Source: Dokdonia donghaensis DSW-1 (GTDB lineage: Bacteria > Bacteroidota > Bacteroidia > Flavobacteriales > Flavobacteriaceae). From it: 64,000 nt of DNA. The notes under the pieces were generated by a model. That model saw nothing but the letters and a program-made list of their open reading frames with translations, made no database searches and was not told where the DNA came from. Below, piece by piece: positions 16,497 through 25,709 of the stretch. Numbering within the stretch: position 1 is the stretch's first letter; each line of letters starts with the position of its first letter. Location of the stretch: NCBI RefSeq assembly GCF_001653755.1, contig NZ_CP015125.1, forward strand, positions 308,001-372,000. The letters run 5' to 3'. The position numbers and the translations under genes are program-made.

Positions 16497-19475
16497 ATGA
16501 AACAAAAACATCCATTCATCAAAATGGTTTATTTCTTGTTATTTTTAATTCCTTGTGCAATGATGGGTCAATCTGTCGTTACTGGAGTTATAAGTGATGC
16601 AGGAAATAACCCAATTCCTTTTGTAAACGTTATTGAAAAAGGAACATCAAACGGAACTACATCAAATTTTGACGGAAATTATTCTATAACATTATCTGGC
16701 GACTCTGGAACATTAGAATTTACTTATTTAGGCTACGCAACTCAAGAAATTGCAGTTACTAGCTCACAAACACTTAATGTAACTCTTGAAGAATCTTCTG
16801 AATCACTAGATGAAGTTGTTATTTCTGGACTTGCGTCTTCTGTAAAAAGATCTAACGCAGCAAATGCCGTTGCATCAATCTCTGCCGAGCAAATTACAGG
16901 TACAACACCACCACCTACACTAGACGGTGCGCTTTACGGAAAATTTGCCGGAGCGCTAGTGAGTCAAAACTCTGGAGCACCTGGTGGAGGACTTTCTATA
17001 AAATTACGTGGAGCAACTTCTATACAAGGTAATACACAACCATTATATATTATAGATGGTGTATATGTAGACAACTCTTCTATCTCTGCTGGTCTTAATG
17101 CAGTATCTGCAGCATCGGCTGGAGGTAGTGCTTCAAACCAAGACAACCCAACAAATAGAATAGCAGATATTAACCCAGATGATATACAGAACATCGAGAT
17201 ATTAAAAGGAGCTTCTGCTGCTGCTATTTATGGGTCTCGTGCCGCAGCTGGGGTAGTTATTATCACCACCAAAAAAGGTAAAGCTGGAGAAACACAGTTT
17301 AAATTTGGTCAATCCTTTGGATGGACTCAAGTGACTAAACTCTTAGGATTACGTAACTACAACGAGCAGCGTGTAGAAGATAGTTTTGGTCCAGATGCTG
17401 TGCCACTTTTTATAGCAGCTAGAAATGAAGGTCGCCTAGTAGATTATGAAGAAGAAATTTTTGGCGAGAAAGGTCTTATAAGTAAAACCAACTTTAGTAT
17501 GAGTGGTGGTGATACCAAAACTAGATTTTATGCTGGAGTTACGCATAGTAATGAAAATGGTATTGTAAAAAATACTGGATATGAGAAAACCTCTCTTAGA
17601 TTAAATTTAGATCACAGAGCAACAGACTTTTTAAAAGTATCTCTTAATACAAACTATATCAACTCAAAGTCTGATCGTGGTTTCTTTAATAATGACAACT
17701 CAGGAACAACTATTGGAGTTACATTAACAGGAACAACACCTTGGTTAGAACTATTTCCAGATGAAAATGGTGTGTATCCAGACAACCCAGCCGGTGCGTC
17801 TAACCCTTTACAGACACGCGATAGAGTAACAAATAGAGAAACAGTAGATAGATTTATCATAGGCGCCTCTGCAAATCTTGATATTTTCAAGGCTGAAAAG
17901 TCAAGCCTAGAATTAATAATGCGTGGTGGACTTGATACCTATGGACAGAAGTCAAGAGCTATCTTCCCTAAAGATTTACAATTTCAACGACCTGAAAATG
18001 GTGGTCAAAATGGTGTTGCCGTACAAGGAGATACTCAAAATAGAAACTACAACCTAGCAGCATTTTTAGTTCATAATTATAGAACAGATAATGATCTATC
18101 TTTTAGAACTCAAGCTGGTATAACTCGCGAGTATTTTGACAGAAACACACAACTTATCACAGCAAGTGGCCTTGTAGCGTCTGAAACTAATGTTGATCAA
18201 GCGGCTAATACGGGTACTAACCAGTTTAGACTACTTCAAGAAGATGCAGGATTTTTTGTACAAGAAGAGATTAACTACCAAGACAAACTTATAGGAGCTA
18301 TAGGCCTTAGAGGCGATAAGTCTTCAAATAATGGGGATGCAAATAAGTTAAACTATTACCCAAAAGCTTCCCTTGCTGCCAATATCAATAAGTTTGATTT
18401 TTGGAAAGAAGATGGCTTTATAAACAAACTTAAGCTTAGAACGGCTTATGGAGAAGCTGGCAACTTTGCTCCATTTGGCGCACTATTTACCTCATATACT
18501 TCATTCTCTACAGATGGATTACTAGGTATAAGTCTTGTAGGTGTACGTGGAGACGCTGGATTAAGCCCAGAACGTCAAAAAGAACTTGAATTTGGTACAG
18601 ATATTACTTTCCTTAATAATAAGATAGATTTTTCTGCAACTTACTATATCAAAACTGTAGATGATTTAATTCTCAACTCTGCACTATCACCTTCTTCAGG
18701 TTTTACTAGCGAGTTTGTTAATGCAGGTGAATTACAAAATAAAGGTATTGAGCTATCTCTTAACAGCACTATCATCGAGTCAGAAAACTTCGTTTGGGAT
18801 GCTAGTGTAAACTGGTTTAAAAACACTTCAAAAATCACTCGTCTTGATGTAGATCCTTTTAACGTAGGAGCTTTTGGAGCGACATTAGGAACCTTTAGAA
18901 TTGAGGAAGGGTCAAGCGCAACTCAAATTGTAGGTATAGGACCTAACCCTGGAGCAAATGGATTCCAGAAGTTTGGAGATTCTGAGCCAGATTTTCAAAT
19001 GGCGCTTAATAATAGCCTTCAATATAAAGATTTTCAATTATCATTTTTATGGCAATGGAAGAAAGGTGGAGATAACATTAACTTAACTACACTTCTATCT
19101 GATCTTAATGGCACAAGTGCAGATTATGACGACTCTGGTTTAGATCCAACCGGTACGCTTGCAAATGGACCATATAGAGTAAGTCAACTAGGATCATCTG
19201 CAGAGGTATTTGTAGAGGATGCATCTTACTTAAGATTACGTGAAGTAGGTTTATACTACACGCTTCCTTCTGCTACTCTAGAAAACTTTTTAGGTGGTAA
19301 TATAGATAACATTAAAGTTGGCTTCTCAGGTACTAACCTAATTAACATATTTGACTATAACAGTTATGATCCAGAAGTATCAAACTTTGGTGGTGGCGGT
19401 ATCTTTACCGGTGTAGAGGTTACACCTTTCCCATCTTCTAAGCGATTCTTATTTAACCTCGCTGTAAACTTTTAA
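16497..19475 (+). CDS. SusC/RagA-family TonB-linked outer membrane transporter
   Basis: TonB-dependent channel that imports a ligand captured by its SusD partner across the outer membrane. The 992 residues comprise a signal peptide (to about 24, ending MMGQ), a CarboxypepD_reg-like domain (about 26-105: VVTGVISDAGNNPIPFVNV...), a plug domain (about 107-260) with the SusC-type LYIIDGVYVDN, IEILKGASAAAIYGSRAAAGV and ITTKKGK motifs, and a beta-barrel ending in an aromatic residue (AVNF). It is followed 9 bp later by the SusD-type lipoprotein gene, forming a two-gene operon. No glycoside hydrolase, peptidase or regulator is adjacent, so the substrate (glycan, peptide or other) cannot be told from the context. 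Confidence 0.95.
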   Translation: MKQKHPFIKMVYFLLFLIPCAMMGQSVVTGVISDAGNNPIPFVNVIEKGTSNGTTSNFDGNYSITLSGDSGTLEFTYLGYATQEIAVTSSQTLNVTLEESSESLDEVVISGLASSVKRSNAANAVASISAEQITGTTPPPTLDGALYGKFAGALVSQNSGAPGGGLSIKLRGATSIQGNTQPLYIIDGVYVDNSSISAGLNAVSAASAGGSASNQDNPTNRIADINPDDIQNIEILKGASAAAIYGSRAAAGVVIITTKKGKAGETQFKFGQSFGWTQVTKLLGLRNYNEQRVEDSFGPDAVPLFIAARNEGRLVDYEEEIFGEKGLISKTNFSMSGGDTKTRFYAGVTHSNENGIVKNTGYEKTSLRLNLDHRATDFLKVSLNTNYINSKSDRGFFNNDNSGTTIGVTLTGTTPWLELFPDENGVYPDNPAGASNPLQTRDRVTNRETVDRFIIGASANLDIFKAEKSSLELIMRGGLDTYGQKSRAIFPKDLQFQRPENGGQNGVAVQGDTQNRNYNLAAFLVHNYRTDNDLSFRTQAGITREYFDRNTQLITASGLVASETNVDQAANTGTNQFRLLQEDAGFFVQEEINYQDKLIGAIGLRGDKSSNNGDANKLNYYPKASLAANINKFDFWKEDGFINKLKLRTAYGEAGNFAPFGALFTSYTSFSTDGLLGISLVGVRGDAGLSPERQKELEFGTDITFLNNKIDFSATYYIKTVDDLILNSALSPSSGFTSEFVNAGELQNKGIELSLNSTIIESENFVWDASVNWFKNTSKITRLDVDPFNVGAFGATLGTFRIEEGSSATQIVGIGPNPGANGFQKFGDSEPDFQMALNNSLQYKDFQLSFLWQWKKGGDNINLTTLLSDLNGTSADYDDSGLDPTGTLANGPYRVSQLGSSAEVFVEDASYLRLREVGLYYTLPSATLENFLGGNIDNIKVGFSGTNLINIFDYNSYDPEVSNFGGGGIFTGVEVTPFPSSKRFLFNLAVNF

Positions 19476-19484
19476 TATAAAAAG

Positions 19485-20807
19485 ATGAAAAAATATTTTA
19501 TAAAAAGCCTACTCGCATTAAGTATTTGCGCCGGGTTTTATTCTTGTGAAGTTCAAGAATATTCAGATTTAAATAACCCTGAGGTTGATGCTTTTGCAGA
19601 AAACCTAACAAGGGGTGACCTACAAGATCTCGTAGGAGGGATTTTATACAGCTCAAGAGTTGGGCTTGGCACCTACTATGACGACTGCGGAGTTATAGGA
19701 AGAGAATACTATAGATTCTCAAGTTCTGACCCGCGTTTTACTAGTGATTTACTAGGTGGTGAGAACTCTGTGCTAGACAATAACACGTTTTATATCACAA
19801 CCCCCTGGTCTGCCCGCTATAGAACTGTAAAAAATGCAAATCTTATTTTAGGTTTTCTCGAAGCCCAAGATCTCTCTGCAATATTTACTAACGAAGAGCT
19901 TAGTGCAACAAGAGGATTTCTTAATACAATGATTGCACACGAGCTACTTCTCAACCTTAATCTTACAGATGAAGGTGGTATACGTATAGATGTAGCAGAT
20001 GAGACTAATCTAGGACCTATTGTTTCAAAAAGTGAAGCGTTAAGCTTTATAAAATCAACACTAGATGCTGCTGCCTTAGACCTAAGCGCTGGTGGTGATG
20101 CATTTCCATTTGTACTTTCTTCGGGCTTTGGAGATTTTAATACTCCAGCAAGCTTTAGCCAAGTAAGTAATGCGCTTGCGGCACGTGTGGCTGCATATCA
20201 AGGCGATTTTGCTGGCGTACTATCATCTCTTGAAGATTCATTTTTAACACTAGATAATAATGAATTAGATTTAGGTGTTTATCACAACTTTACTCAAGAC
20301 CAGACAGATATTCTTAACCCTATGTTTTTTGCTCTCAACTCATCTACTGCAGGTGCTCGTATTGCACAACCATCTTTTATCACAGATGCCGAGACAGATG
20401 ACCAACGTCTTGACAAAGTTGTGCTTAGGGAATCTGCTCTTACTCTAGATGGTCTTACTGGAGAGTATGATGTGTTTAGATATACTAGTAACGTAGACCC
20501 TATTCCAATCATACGTAAAGAAGAACTACTCTTATTATACGCAGAGGCAAACATTACAATTAACCCTATGGAGGCAGTTACAGCTTTAGATATCATACGT
20601 GAAAGTGCTGGACTGGATCCTTATACCGGAGCTATGGATGCTGCTTCTCTTACAGATGAGATGCTTACACAACGTAGGTACTCACTCTATGCAGAAGGAC
20701 ACAGATGGATTGATGTACGTCGTTACAATCGTCTTGATGAGCTCCCTATAGACAGAGCAAATGATGATGTATTCTCTCAATTTCCGATACCGCTTACAGA
20801 ACTTTAA
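19485..20807 (+). CDS. SusD/RagB-family nutrient-binding outer membrane lipoprotein
   Basis: Surface lipoprotein that acts as the lid of the SusC channel and binds the ligand. Lipobox-like GFYSC puts the acylated Cys at residue 21. The 440-residue length is at the short end for SusD. The C-terminal part contains the family-typical IIRKEELLLLYAEANI (TPR-like helix) and RRYSLYAEGHRWIDVRRYN motifs. The gene is 9 bp downstream of the SusC gene and the transcript ends at the hairpin at 20831-20858. Confidence 0.93.
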   Translation: MKKYFIKSLLALSICAGFYSCEVQEYSDLNNPEVDAFAENLTRGDLQDLVGGILYSSRVGLGTYYDDCGVIGREYYRFSSSDPRFTSDLLGGENSVLDNNTFYITTPWSARYRTVKNANLILGFLEAQDLSAIFTNEELSATRGFLNTMIAHELLLNLNLTDEGGIRIDVADETNLGPIVSKSEALSFIKSTLDAAALDLSAGGDAFPFVLSSGFGDFNTPASFSQVSNALAARVAAYQGDFAGVLSSLEDSFLTLDNNELDLGVYHNFTQDQTDILNPMFFALNSSTAGARIAQPSFITDAETDDQRLDKVVLRESALTLDGLTGEYDVFRYTSNVDPIPIIRKEELLLLYAEANITINPMEAVTALDIIRESAGLDPYTGAMDAASLTDEMLTQRRYSLYAEGHRWIDVRRYNRLDELPIDRANDDVFSQFPIPLTEL

Positions 20808-20830
20808 TATTAAGTTATTGAGCAATTCTA

Positions 20831-20858
20831 AAACACCCTGCGTATAGGGTGTTTTTTT
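20831..20858 (+). terminator. Rho-independent terminator of the susCD-like operon
   Basis: AAACACCCT, loop, AGGGTGTTT followed by a T-run, 24 bp after the SusD stop codon. Confidence 0.85.
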
Positions 20859-20860
20859 AT

Positions 20861-20874
20861 GCTTTCGCGAAAGC
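20861..20874. repeat. Iterated palindrome GCTTTCGCGAAAGC, copy 3
   Basis: Exact copy between two convergent terminators, followed by GTAATT. Confidence 0.95.
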
Positions 20875-20885
20875 GTAATTACCCA

Positions 20886-20926
20886 CAAAAAAAGCGCACT
20901 CAGCTTATTGCCGAATGCGCTTTTCC
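20886..20926 (-). terminator. Terminator of the efflux operon
   Basis: On the minus strand AAAAGCGCA, a 17-base loop and TGCGCTTTTTTT, 20 bp after the stop codon of the RND pump gene. Confidence 0.8.
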
Positions 20927-20946
20927 ACACTTAACTAACTAACAAA

Positions 20947-23900
20947 TTATGCCGCTTCTGGCAGCTCTTTTTCTTCTGCTGCTGTTTCTTTACCTCCTCG
21001 TATTTTATATTTAATACGATATACTATGTAATATAGCAATGGTACGATAATAAGAGTAAGGAAGGTAGCTATGATTAACCCGTAGATTACTGTCCACGCA
21101 AGTGGCCCCCAGAAAATCACGTTATCACCTCCTACATAAACCCCTGCATCAAACTCTTGGAACAATCCAAAAAAGTCTATGTTAATTCCTATGGCAAGCG
21201 GTATTAGACCAAGAACGGTTGTGATGGCAGTAAGCAATACTGGGCGTAAACGTGCACGACCTCCTTCTATAATCAATTCTTGCATTGTTTTTTTATCAAG
21301 CAATTGCTTGTCTTCAAGACCTAGCGCTACTTCTTTTCTATCTACTAATAACTGCGTGTAGTCTAGAAGGACCACCCCATTATTTACCACAATACCAGCA
21401 AGTGATATAATACCCATCATAGTCATTATAATAACGAAAGGCGCTCCACTTATAATAATACCTCCAAAAACCCCTATAAAGCTCAAGAAGATTGCAATCA
21501 TAATAATCACTGGTTTTGATATAGAGCTAAACTGGAAAATAAGTAAGAAGAAAATCAATGCAAGACCTCCAAAGAAGGCACTTACTAAGAAGTTCATCTC
21601 TTTAGCTTGTTCTTCAATTTGTCCTGTATAATTTACCTTGATATCCTTAGGCACACCATCAAAGTTTTTCATCTCTTCTTGAATGGCTGCAACTACCACA
21701 CCCGCATCTGTAAATCCAGCAGCAAGGTTAGAATATACCGTTACCACACGTTTTGAATCTCTGTGCTTGATCGCGCTAAAAGATGATGTATTTTTTGTAG
21801 TAGTAACAGCACTCACTGGCACTTCTTTCACTTGCCCAGTTGCTGGATCTCTAAACGTAATATTCTGATTAAACAAAGCAGATTTATCATAACGCTGCTC
21901 TTCATTAAAGCGCACGTAGATGTCATAATCTTCTCCGTCTTTCTTATATACTCCAGCTTTATCCCCAAAGATAGAACGACGCAGCTGCATACCCACTTGA
22001 CCGGTTGCCACACCTAGCTCTCCAGCCTTCTGGCGATCTACGATGACCTCTGTACCTGGTTTACCTCTATTTACATTAATCTTAAGCTCATCTACACCTG
22101 GCACGTTACGGCTGTTGATATAGTTACGCATTTGCTCTGCTGCGATAATGAGTTCTTGGTAATCTTTACCTTCTAGCTCGATGTTAATAGGGTATCCTTG
22201 TGGTGGTCCTGCAGCATCTTTTTCTACTGTAATTACAACCCCTGGATACACACCTCGCACGGCATCTTGCACTTTAAAGCGCAGCTCTTCACTATCTGCC
22301 TCGTTACGGTACTTATACTCACGCATTGTTGCCGTAATTTTTGCTTTATGCGGCATTTCGGCAGCACTACCGCCATCTGTTTGAGGATTACCTGCACCCT
22401 CACCTACTTGTGATACAGAAGTTTCTACAAGAGCATTGTAATCTTCGCCCTCTAGATATGCTTCGTCATTAAATACTTTAAAGACGCGCTGCTCTATCTC
22501 TTTAGTAATGGCATTTGTTTTCTCGATGGCTGTCCCCTCTGGATACTCGATATACACCGTAATCTGGTTAGGCTTATTATCTGGGAAGAACTCTATAGCG
22601 GTACGACCTGCACCTATAGAACCTCCAAATGCCATAAAAGTTAAAATTAACAGTAGAAAAATACCTCCTACAAATGCAATAGGTCTGTAGCCCCTAATAG
22701 ACCACCCTAAGAAGTTTTTATACACCTTCTCAAGCCACGTAAGGAAACGCTGCTGAAAAACATCGGCGGCACCTTTCAGTAGGTATTTGTAGATCCACAT
22801 AAAGATAATAGTCGCTAGCACTAGACTTCCTAGACCGCGTATGCTTCCTCCTAAAAATAATATCATTAACCCAATAGGCAACATAATGAGTGATGTGCGG
22901 ATGAGAAATTTTCGCGAAAGCGCCTTCTCCTCTGTATTCATAAACTGTGATACGAGCATCGAGTTTATAAATATTGCCACAAATAATGATGAACCTAGTA
23001 CCACAGATAATGTGATAGGGAAGTAAATCATAAACTGCCCCATAATACCTGGCCATAGTCCTAACGGCACAAAGGCTGCTACGGTAGTAAGTGTAGAAAT
23101 GATAATAGGGAAGGCAATCTCTCCTATACCTTTTTTGGCTGCTTCTATGCGTCCCATACCTTCTTCATCCATAAGGCGGTATACGTTTTCTACCACCACA
23201 ATCCCGTTATCTACAAGCATACCTAGACCCATAATGAGGGCAAAAAGTATCATTGTATTCATCGTATAACCCATTAAATTAAGGATCATAAAACTCATAA
23301 ACATAGACATAGGAATCGCAAAACCTACAAAGAGTGCATTTTTAAATCCTAAGAAAAACATAAGTACACCTACTACAAGTATAATCCCGAAGATGATATT
23401 GTTTACTAGGTCGTTTACTTGGTTTTCTGTTTTGGCACTCTGGTCATTTGCTGTACGTACGACTACATCTGGAGGAAAGACCTCTGCCGTGGCGTTTTCG
23501 ATAATCTTGTTGATTTGCTCAACAGCTTCAATCATATTTTCGCCAGAACGTTTCTTTACATCTAGCATTACCACTGTCTCGCTTATCTCCTCATCATCTA
23601 CGGTGTCTCCATCATAAAGCGTAAGGTCACGCGCATAAGTAGTTTTGTCTTCTTCTGTAAATGATACCGTTGCGATATCCTTTAGGTATATCGCTCCATT
23701 TTCTGATTTGATCACAAAGTCTTCAAGCTCTTCTGGGCTTTGAATCTCTCCTATAACACGTATGTTACGACGCTGCCCACTGCTTATAAGGTTACCTGCA
23801 GAGAGAGTCATATTCTCGTTACCTATAGAAGCAAGTATGTCGTTAAAACTTACTTGTGCAGCAATCATTTTATACACATCTACTGCTACTTCTACCTCGC

Positions 23901-24492
23901 GTTCTTGAGCACCACGTATGGTTGCTTCCTTGATTTCCTTAAGGCTCTCAATCTCGTCTTGTAGGTACTCTGCATACTCCTTGAGCTTTATAGTAGGGTA
24001 GTTACCAGATACGTTTACATTAAGAATAGGTGTCTCTTCTGAGATACTTAGGTCAAAAACATTAGGCTCTACCTTTGCGTTGTTAAACGTAGGCCAGTCC
24101 TCATTTGCAGTTTCTGAGTCTACCTCATCCTTAACACGTTGCTTTGCAACTTGTACATCTACACCTTCTTTAAACTCTACTGTGATGATCGCATAATCTT
24201 CTTGTGAGGTAGATAATACTTCTACCACGTCAGAAAGATTCTGCAGTTTATCTTCTAGAGGATCTACTATGAGACGTTCTATATCTTCGGCAGTGTTACC
24301 TGGGTAAGGTGCAGAGATATAAATTTTAGTCTCATTAATTTCCGGAAAGTTCTCACGAGCCATCCCTAGGTAGGCTCCCATTCCTAAGGCAAGAAACAGC
24401 GCCATAAGAACGTAAATAATCGTAGGATTATCTATCGCCCAACTTGAAATCGCAAACTCCTTGTTTACATTTTTCTTTTTCTTATCTGTCAT
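20947..24492 (-). CDS. RND-family efflux permease (AcrB-like)
   Basis: Inner membrane proton-driven pump that works with the adjacent membrane fusion protein and TolC-type channel. The 1181 residues (AcrB has 1049) show 12 predicted membrane segments in two halves, each with a large periplasmic loop. Extra hydrophobic and basic sequence near residues 515-600 explains some of the length. TM4 reads GLGMLVDNGIVVVENV: the first of the two proton-relay Asp residues of AcrB is kept, the second is Asn. In TM10 the lysine of AcrB is replaced by Asn (VVNNGVVLLDY). This variant is common in non-AcrB RND groups, so substrate class cannot be assumed. A degenerate iterated palindrome lies inside the gene, read as ALSRKF. 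Confidence 0.95.
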   Translation of the reverse strand: MTDKKKKNVNKEFAISSWAIDNPTIIYVLMALFLALGMGAYLGMARENFPEINETKIYISAPYPGNTAEDIERLIVDPLEDKLQNLSDVVEVLSTSQEDYAIITVEFKEGVDVQVAKQRVKDEVDSETANEDWPTFNNAKVEPNVFDLSISEETPILNVNVSGNYPTIKLKEYAEYLQDEIESLKEIKEATIRGAQEREVEVAVDVYKMIAAQVSFNDILASIGNENMTLSAGNLISSGQRRNIRVIGEIQSPEELEDFVIKSENGAIYLKDIATVSFTEEDKTTYARDLTLYDGDTVDDEEISETVVMLDVKKRSGENMIEAVEQINKIIENATAEVFPPDVVVRTANDQSAKTENQVNDLVNNIIFGIILVVGVLMFFLGFKNALFVGFAIPMSMFMSFMILNLMGYTMNTMILFALIMGLGMLVDNGIVVVENVYRLMDEEGMGRIEAAKKGIGEIAFPIIISTLTTVAAFVPLGLWPGIMGQFMIYFPITLSVVLGSSLFVAIFINSMLVSQFMNTEEKALSRKFLIRTSLIMLPIGLMILFLGGSIRGLGSLVLATIIFMWIYKYLLKGAADVFQQRFLTWLEKVYKNFLGWSIRGYRPIAFVGGIFLLLILTFMAFGGSIGAGRTAIEFFPDNKPNQITVYIEYPEGTAIEKTNAITKEIEQRVFKVFNDEAYLEGEDYNALVETSVSQVGEGAGNPQTDGGSAAEMPHKAKITATMREYKYRNEADSEELRFKVQDAVRGVYPGVVITVEKDAAGPPQGYPINIELEGKDYQELIIAAEQMRNYINSRNVPGVDELKINVNRGKPGTEVIVDRQKAGELGVATGQVGMQLRRSIFGDKAGVYKKDGEDYDIYVRFNEEQRYDKSALFNQNITFRDPATGQVKEVPVSAVTTTKNTSSFSAIKHRDSKRVVTVYSNLAAGFTDAGVVVAAIQEEMKNFDGVPKDIKVNYTGQIEEQAKEMNFLVSAFFGGLALIFFLLIFQFSSISKPVIIMIAIFLSFIGVFGGIIISGAPFVIIMTMMGIISLAGIVVNNGVVLLDYTQLLVDRKEVALGLEDKQLLDKKTMQELIIEGGRARLRPVLLTAITTVLGLIPLAIGINIDFFGLFQEFDAGVYVGGDNVIFWGPLAWTVIYGLIIATFLTLIIVPLLYYIVYRIKYKIRGGKETAAEEKELPEAA
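22908..22921. repeat. Iterated palindrome, degenerate copy inside the RND gene
   Basis: The core TTTCGCGAAA is intact with GC on one side only. It is read in another frame (LSRK) from the exact intragenic copies. Confidence 0.6.
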
Positions 24493-24495
24493 CGC

Positions 24496-25665
24496 TTAGT
24501 ATGTTAAGATTTTTACTGGCTGGTTATCTTTTACAGATCTCGCACCTTCTACAATGATTTTATCTCCCACTTCTAGACCAGATAGTACTTCTATGTTAGG
24601 TCCTTGTGATTTACCTGTAGTGATGATTTTTTGCTGTGCTACCATTTCGTCCGCTTTCGCGAAAGCGGTATACACAAATTGCTCACCAGCTGCATTTTCA
24701 TTAATCACATTGAGAGGGATTAAAATTGCACTTTCTGCTGTGTAATCGTTGATAGAAAGTCTCGCTGTAAGATTAGGTTTTACCTTTCCATCCTTATTAG
24801 GAACATCTACTTCTATTGCAAAACTTCTGTTTGATGGCTTGATATAATTACCCGTCTGGCGCACGGTAGTCTCTACAGACTCTCCTAGTACTGGAAACTC
24901 TACTTTTACCTTTTTACCTGCAGTTACTGTAGGCAGGTAGCTTTCTGGAATCTCTGCTGCTACATACATATTATCCAGATTTACGATTCTGAATAATGCC
25001 ATACCTGGAGCAACCACTGTACCTTGGTCTGTAATCACCTCATCTATTACTCCAGAAAAAGGAGCTGTAACCGTTGTTTTACCCAGCTGACTTTTAATCT
25101 GGCTCACCATATTTTGTGATGACTCATATTGTGTTTTTGCCTGTAGGTATTGTATTTCTGACCCTATTTTTTGATCCCAAAGACGTTGCTGGCGCTCAAA
25201 AGTAGTTTTTGCAAGTGCTAGTTGAGATTCCATTTGTGCTACTTGACTGCTTAGGCCACCGTCATCTATACGAGCCAGTGTTTGCCCTTTACGCACGCGC
25301 TGTCCTTCTTTTACAACTACACGAGATAAGGTACCTTGATACTCTGGGTAGATAAGTACATTTTGCTTAGTCTCTACATTACCTTGCACCTCTATAAAGT
25401 GATTAAACAAGGTGTCTTTTACCGTCATTGTGGTAATAAGAACCTCTTTTTTATCTCTTGGGTTCTTTTCTTCTAGCACCTTTTCTATTTGTGCTAGTTG
25501 ATCATTTGTCGCTGCGACATCTGCCTTAAGTGCTTCTTGTTTTGCCTGTAACTCCTCTACAGATCCAGACTCTAGAAGGGCTTCTACAGATTTCTCGTTA
25601 CTGTCTCCACCGCAAGAGGCTAGCGCGATACTTAAGATGGCAAGTGTGATATATTTTTTCATCAT
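24496..25665 (-). CDS. RND efflux periplasmic adaptor (membrane fusion) lipoprotein
   Basis: Links the RND pump to the outer membrane channel. The 389-residue protein has a lipobox (IALASC, Cys18), an N-terminal coiled coil (about 30-70), then a barrel-sandwich/biotinyl-lipoyl region (YPEYQGTLSRVVVKEGQRVRKGQTLARIDDGG), an alpha-helical hairpin (about 140-190), a beta-barrel (VAAEIPESYL) and a membrane-proximal domain ending with DKIIVEGARSVKDNQPVKI. The stop codon is 3 bp from the pump start, so the two are translationally close. Near residues 335-340 it contains AFAKA, encoded by an exact copy of the iterated palindrome at 24653-24666. Two adjacent ATG codons are possible starts. Confidence 0.95.
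   Translation of the reverse strand: MMKKYITLAILSIALASCGGDSNEKSVEALLESGSVEELQAKQEALKADVAATNDQLAQIEKVLEEKNPRDKKEVLITTMTVKDTLFNHFIEVQGNVETKQNVLIYPEYQGTLSRVVVKEGQRVRKGQTLARIDDGGLSSQVAQMESQLALAKTTFERQQRLWDQKIGSEIQYLQAKTQYESSQNMVSQIKSQLGKTTVTAPFSGVIDEVITDQGTVVAPGMALFRIVNLDNMYVAAEIPESYLPTVTAGKKVKVEFPVLGESVETTVRQTGNYIKPSNRSFAIEVDVPNKDGKVKPNLTARLSINDYTAESAILIPLNVINENAAGEQFVYTAFAKADEMVAQQKIITTGKSQGPNIEVLSGLEVGDKIIVEGARSVKDNQPVKILTY
24653..24666. repeat. Iterated palindrome GCTTTCGCGAAAGC, copy 4 (inside adaptor gene)
   Basis: Exact copy read in frame as Ala-Phe-Ala-Lys-Ala in the RND adaptor protein (YTAFAKADEMV). Confidence 0.95.
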
Positions 25666-25709
25666 TGTAATATTACTGATTGGTACTATTTGGATTCTCT
25701 TTTTAAAAA

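Noticed and set aside
22730..23056. Open frame of 108 codons inside the RND pump gene
   Set aside because: It is a frame-shifted shadow of a long, well-conserved coding sequence.
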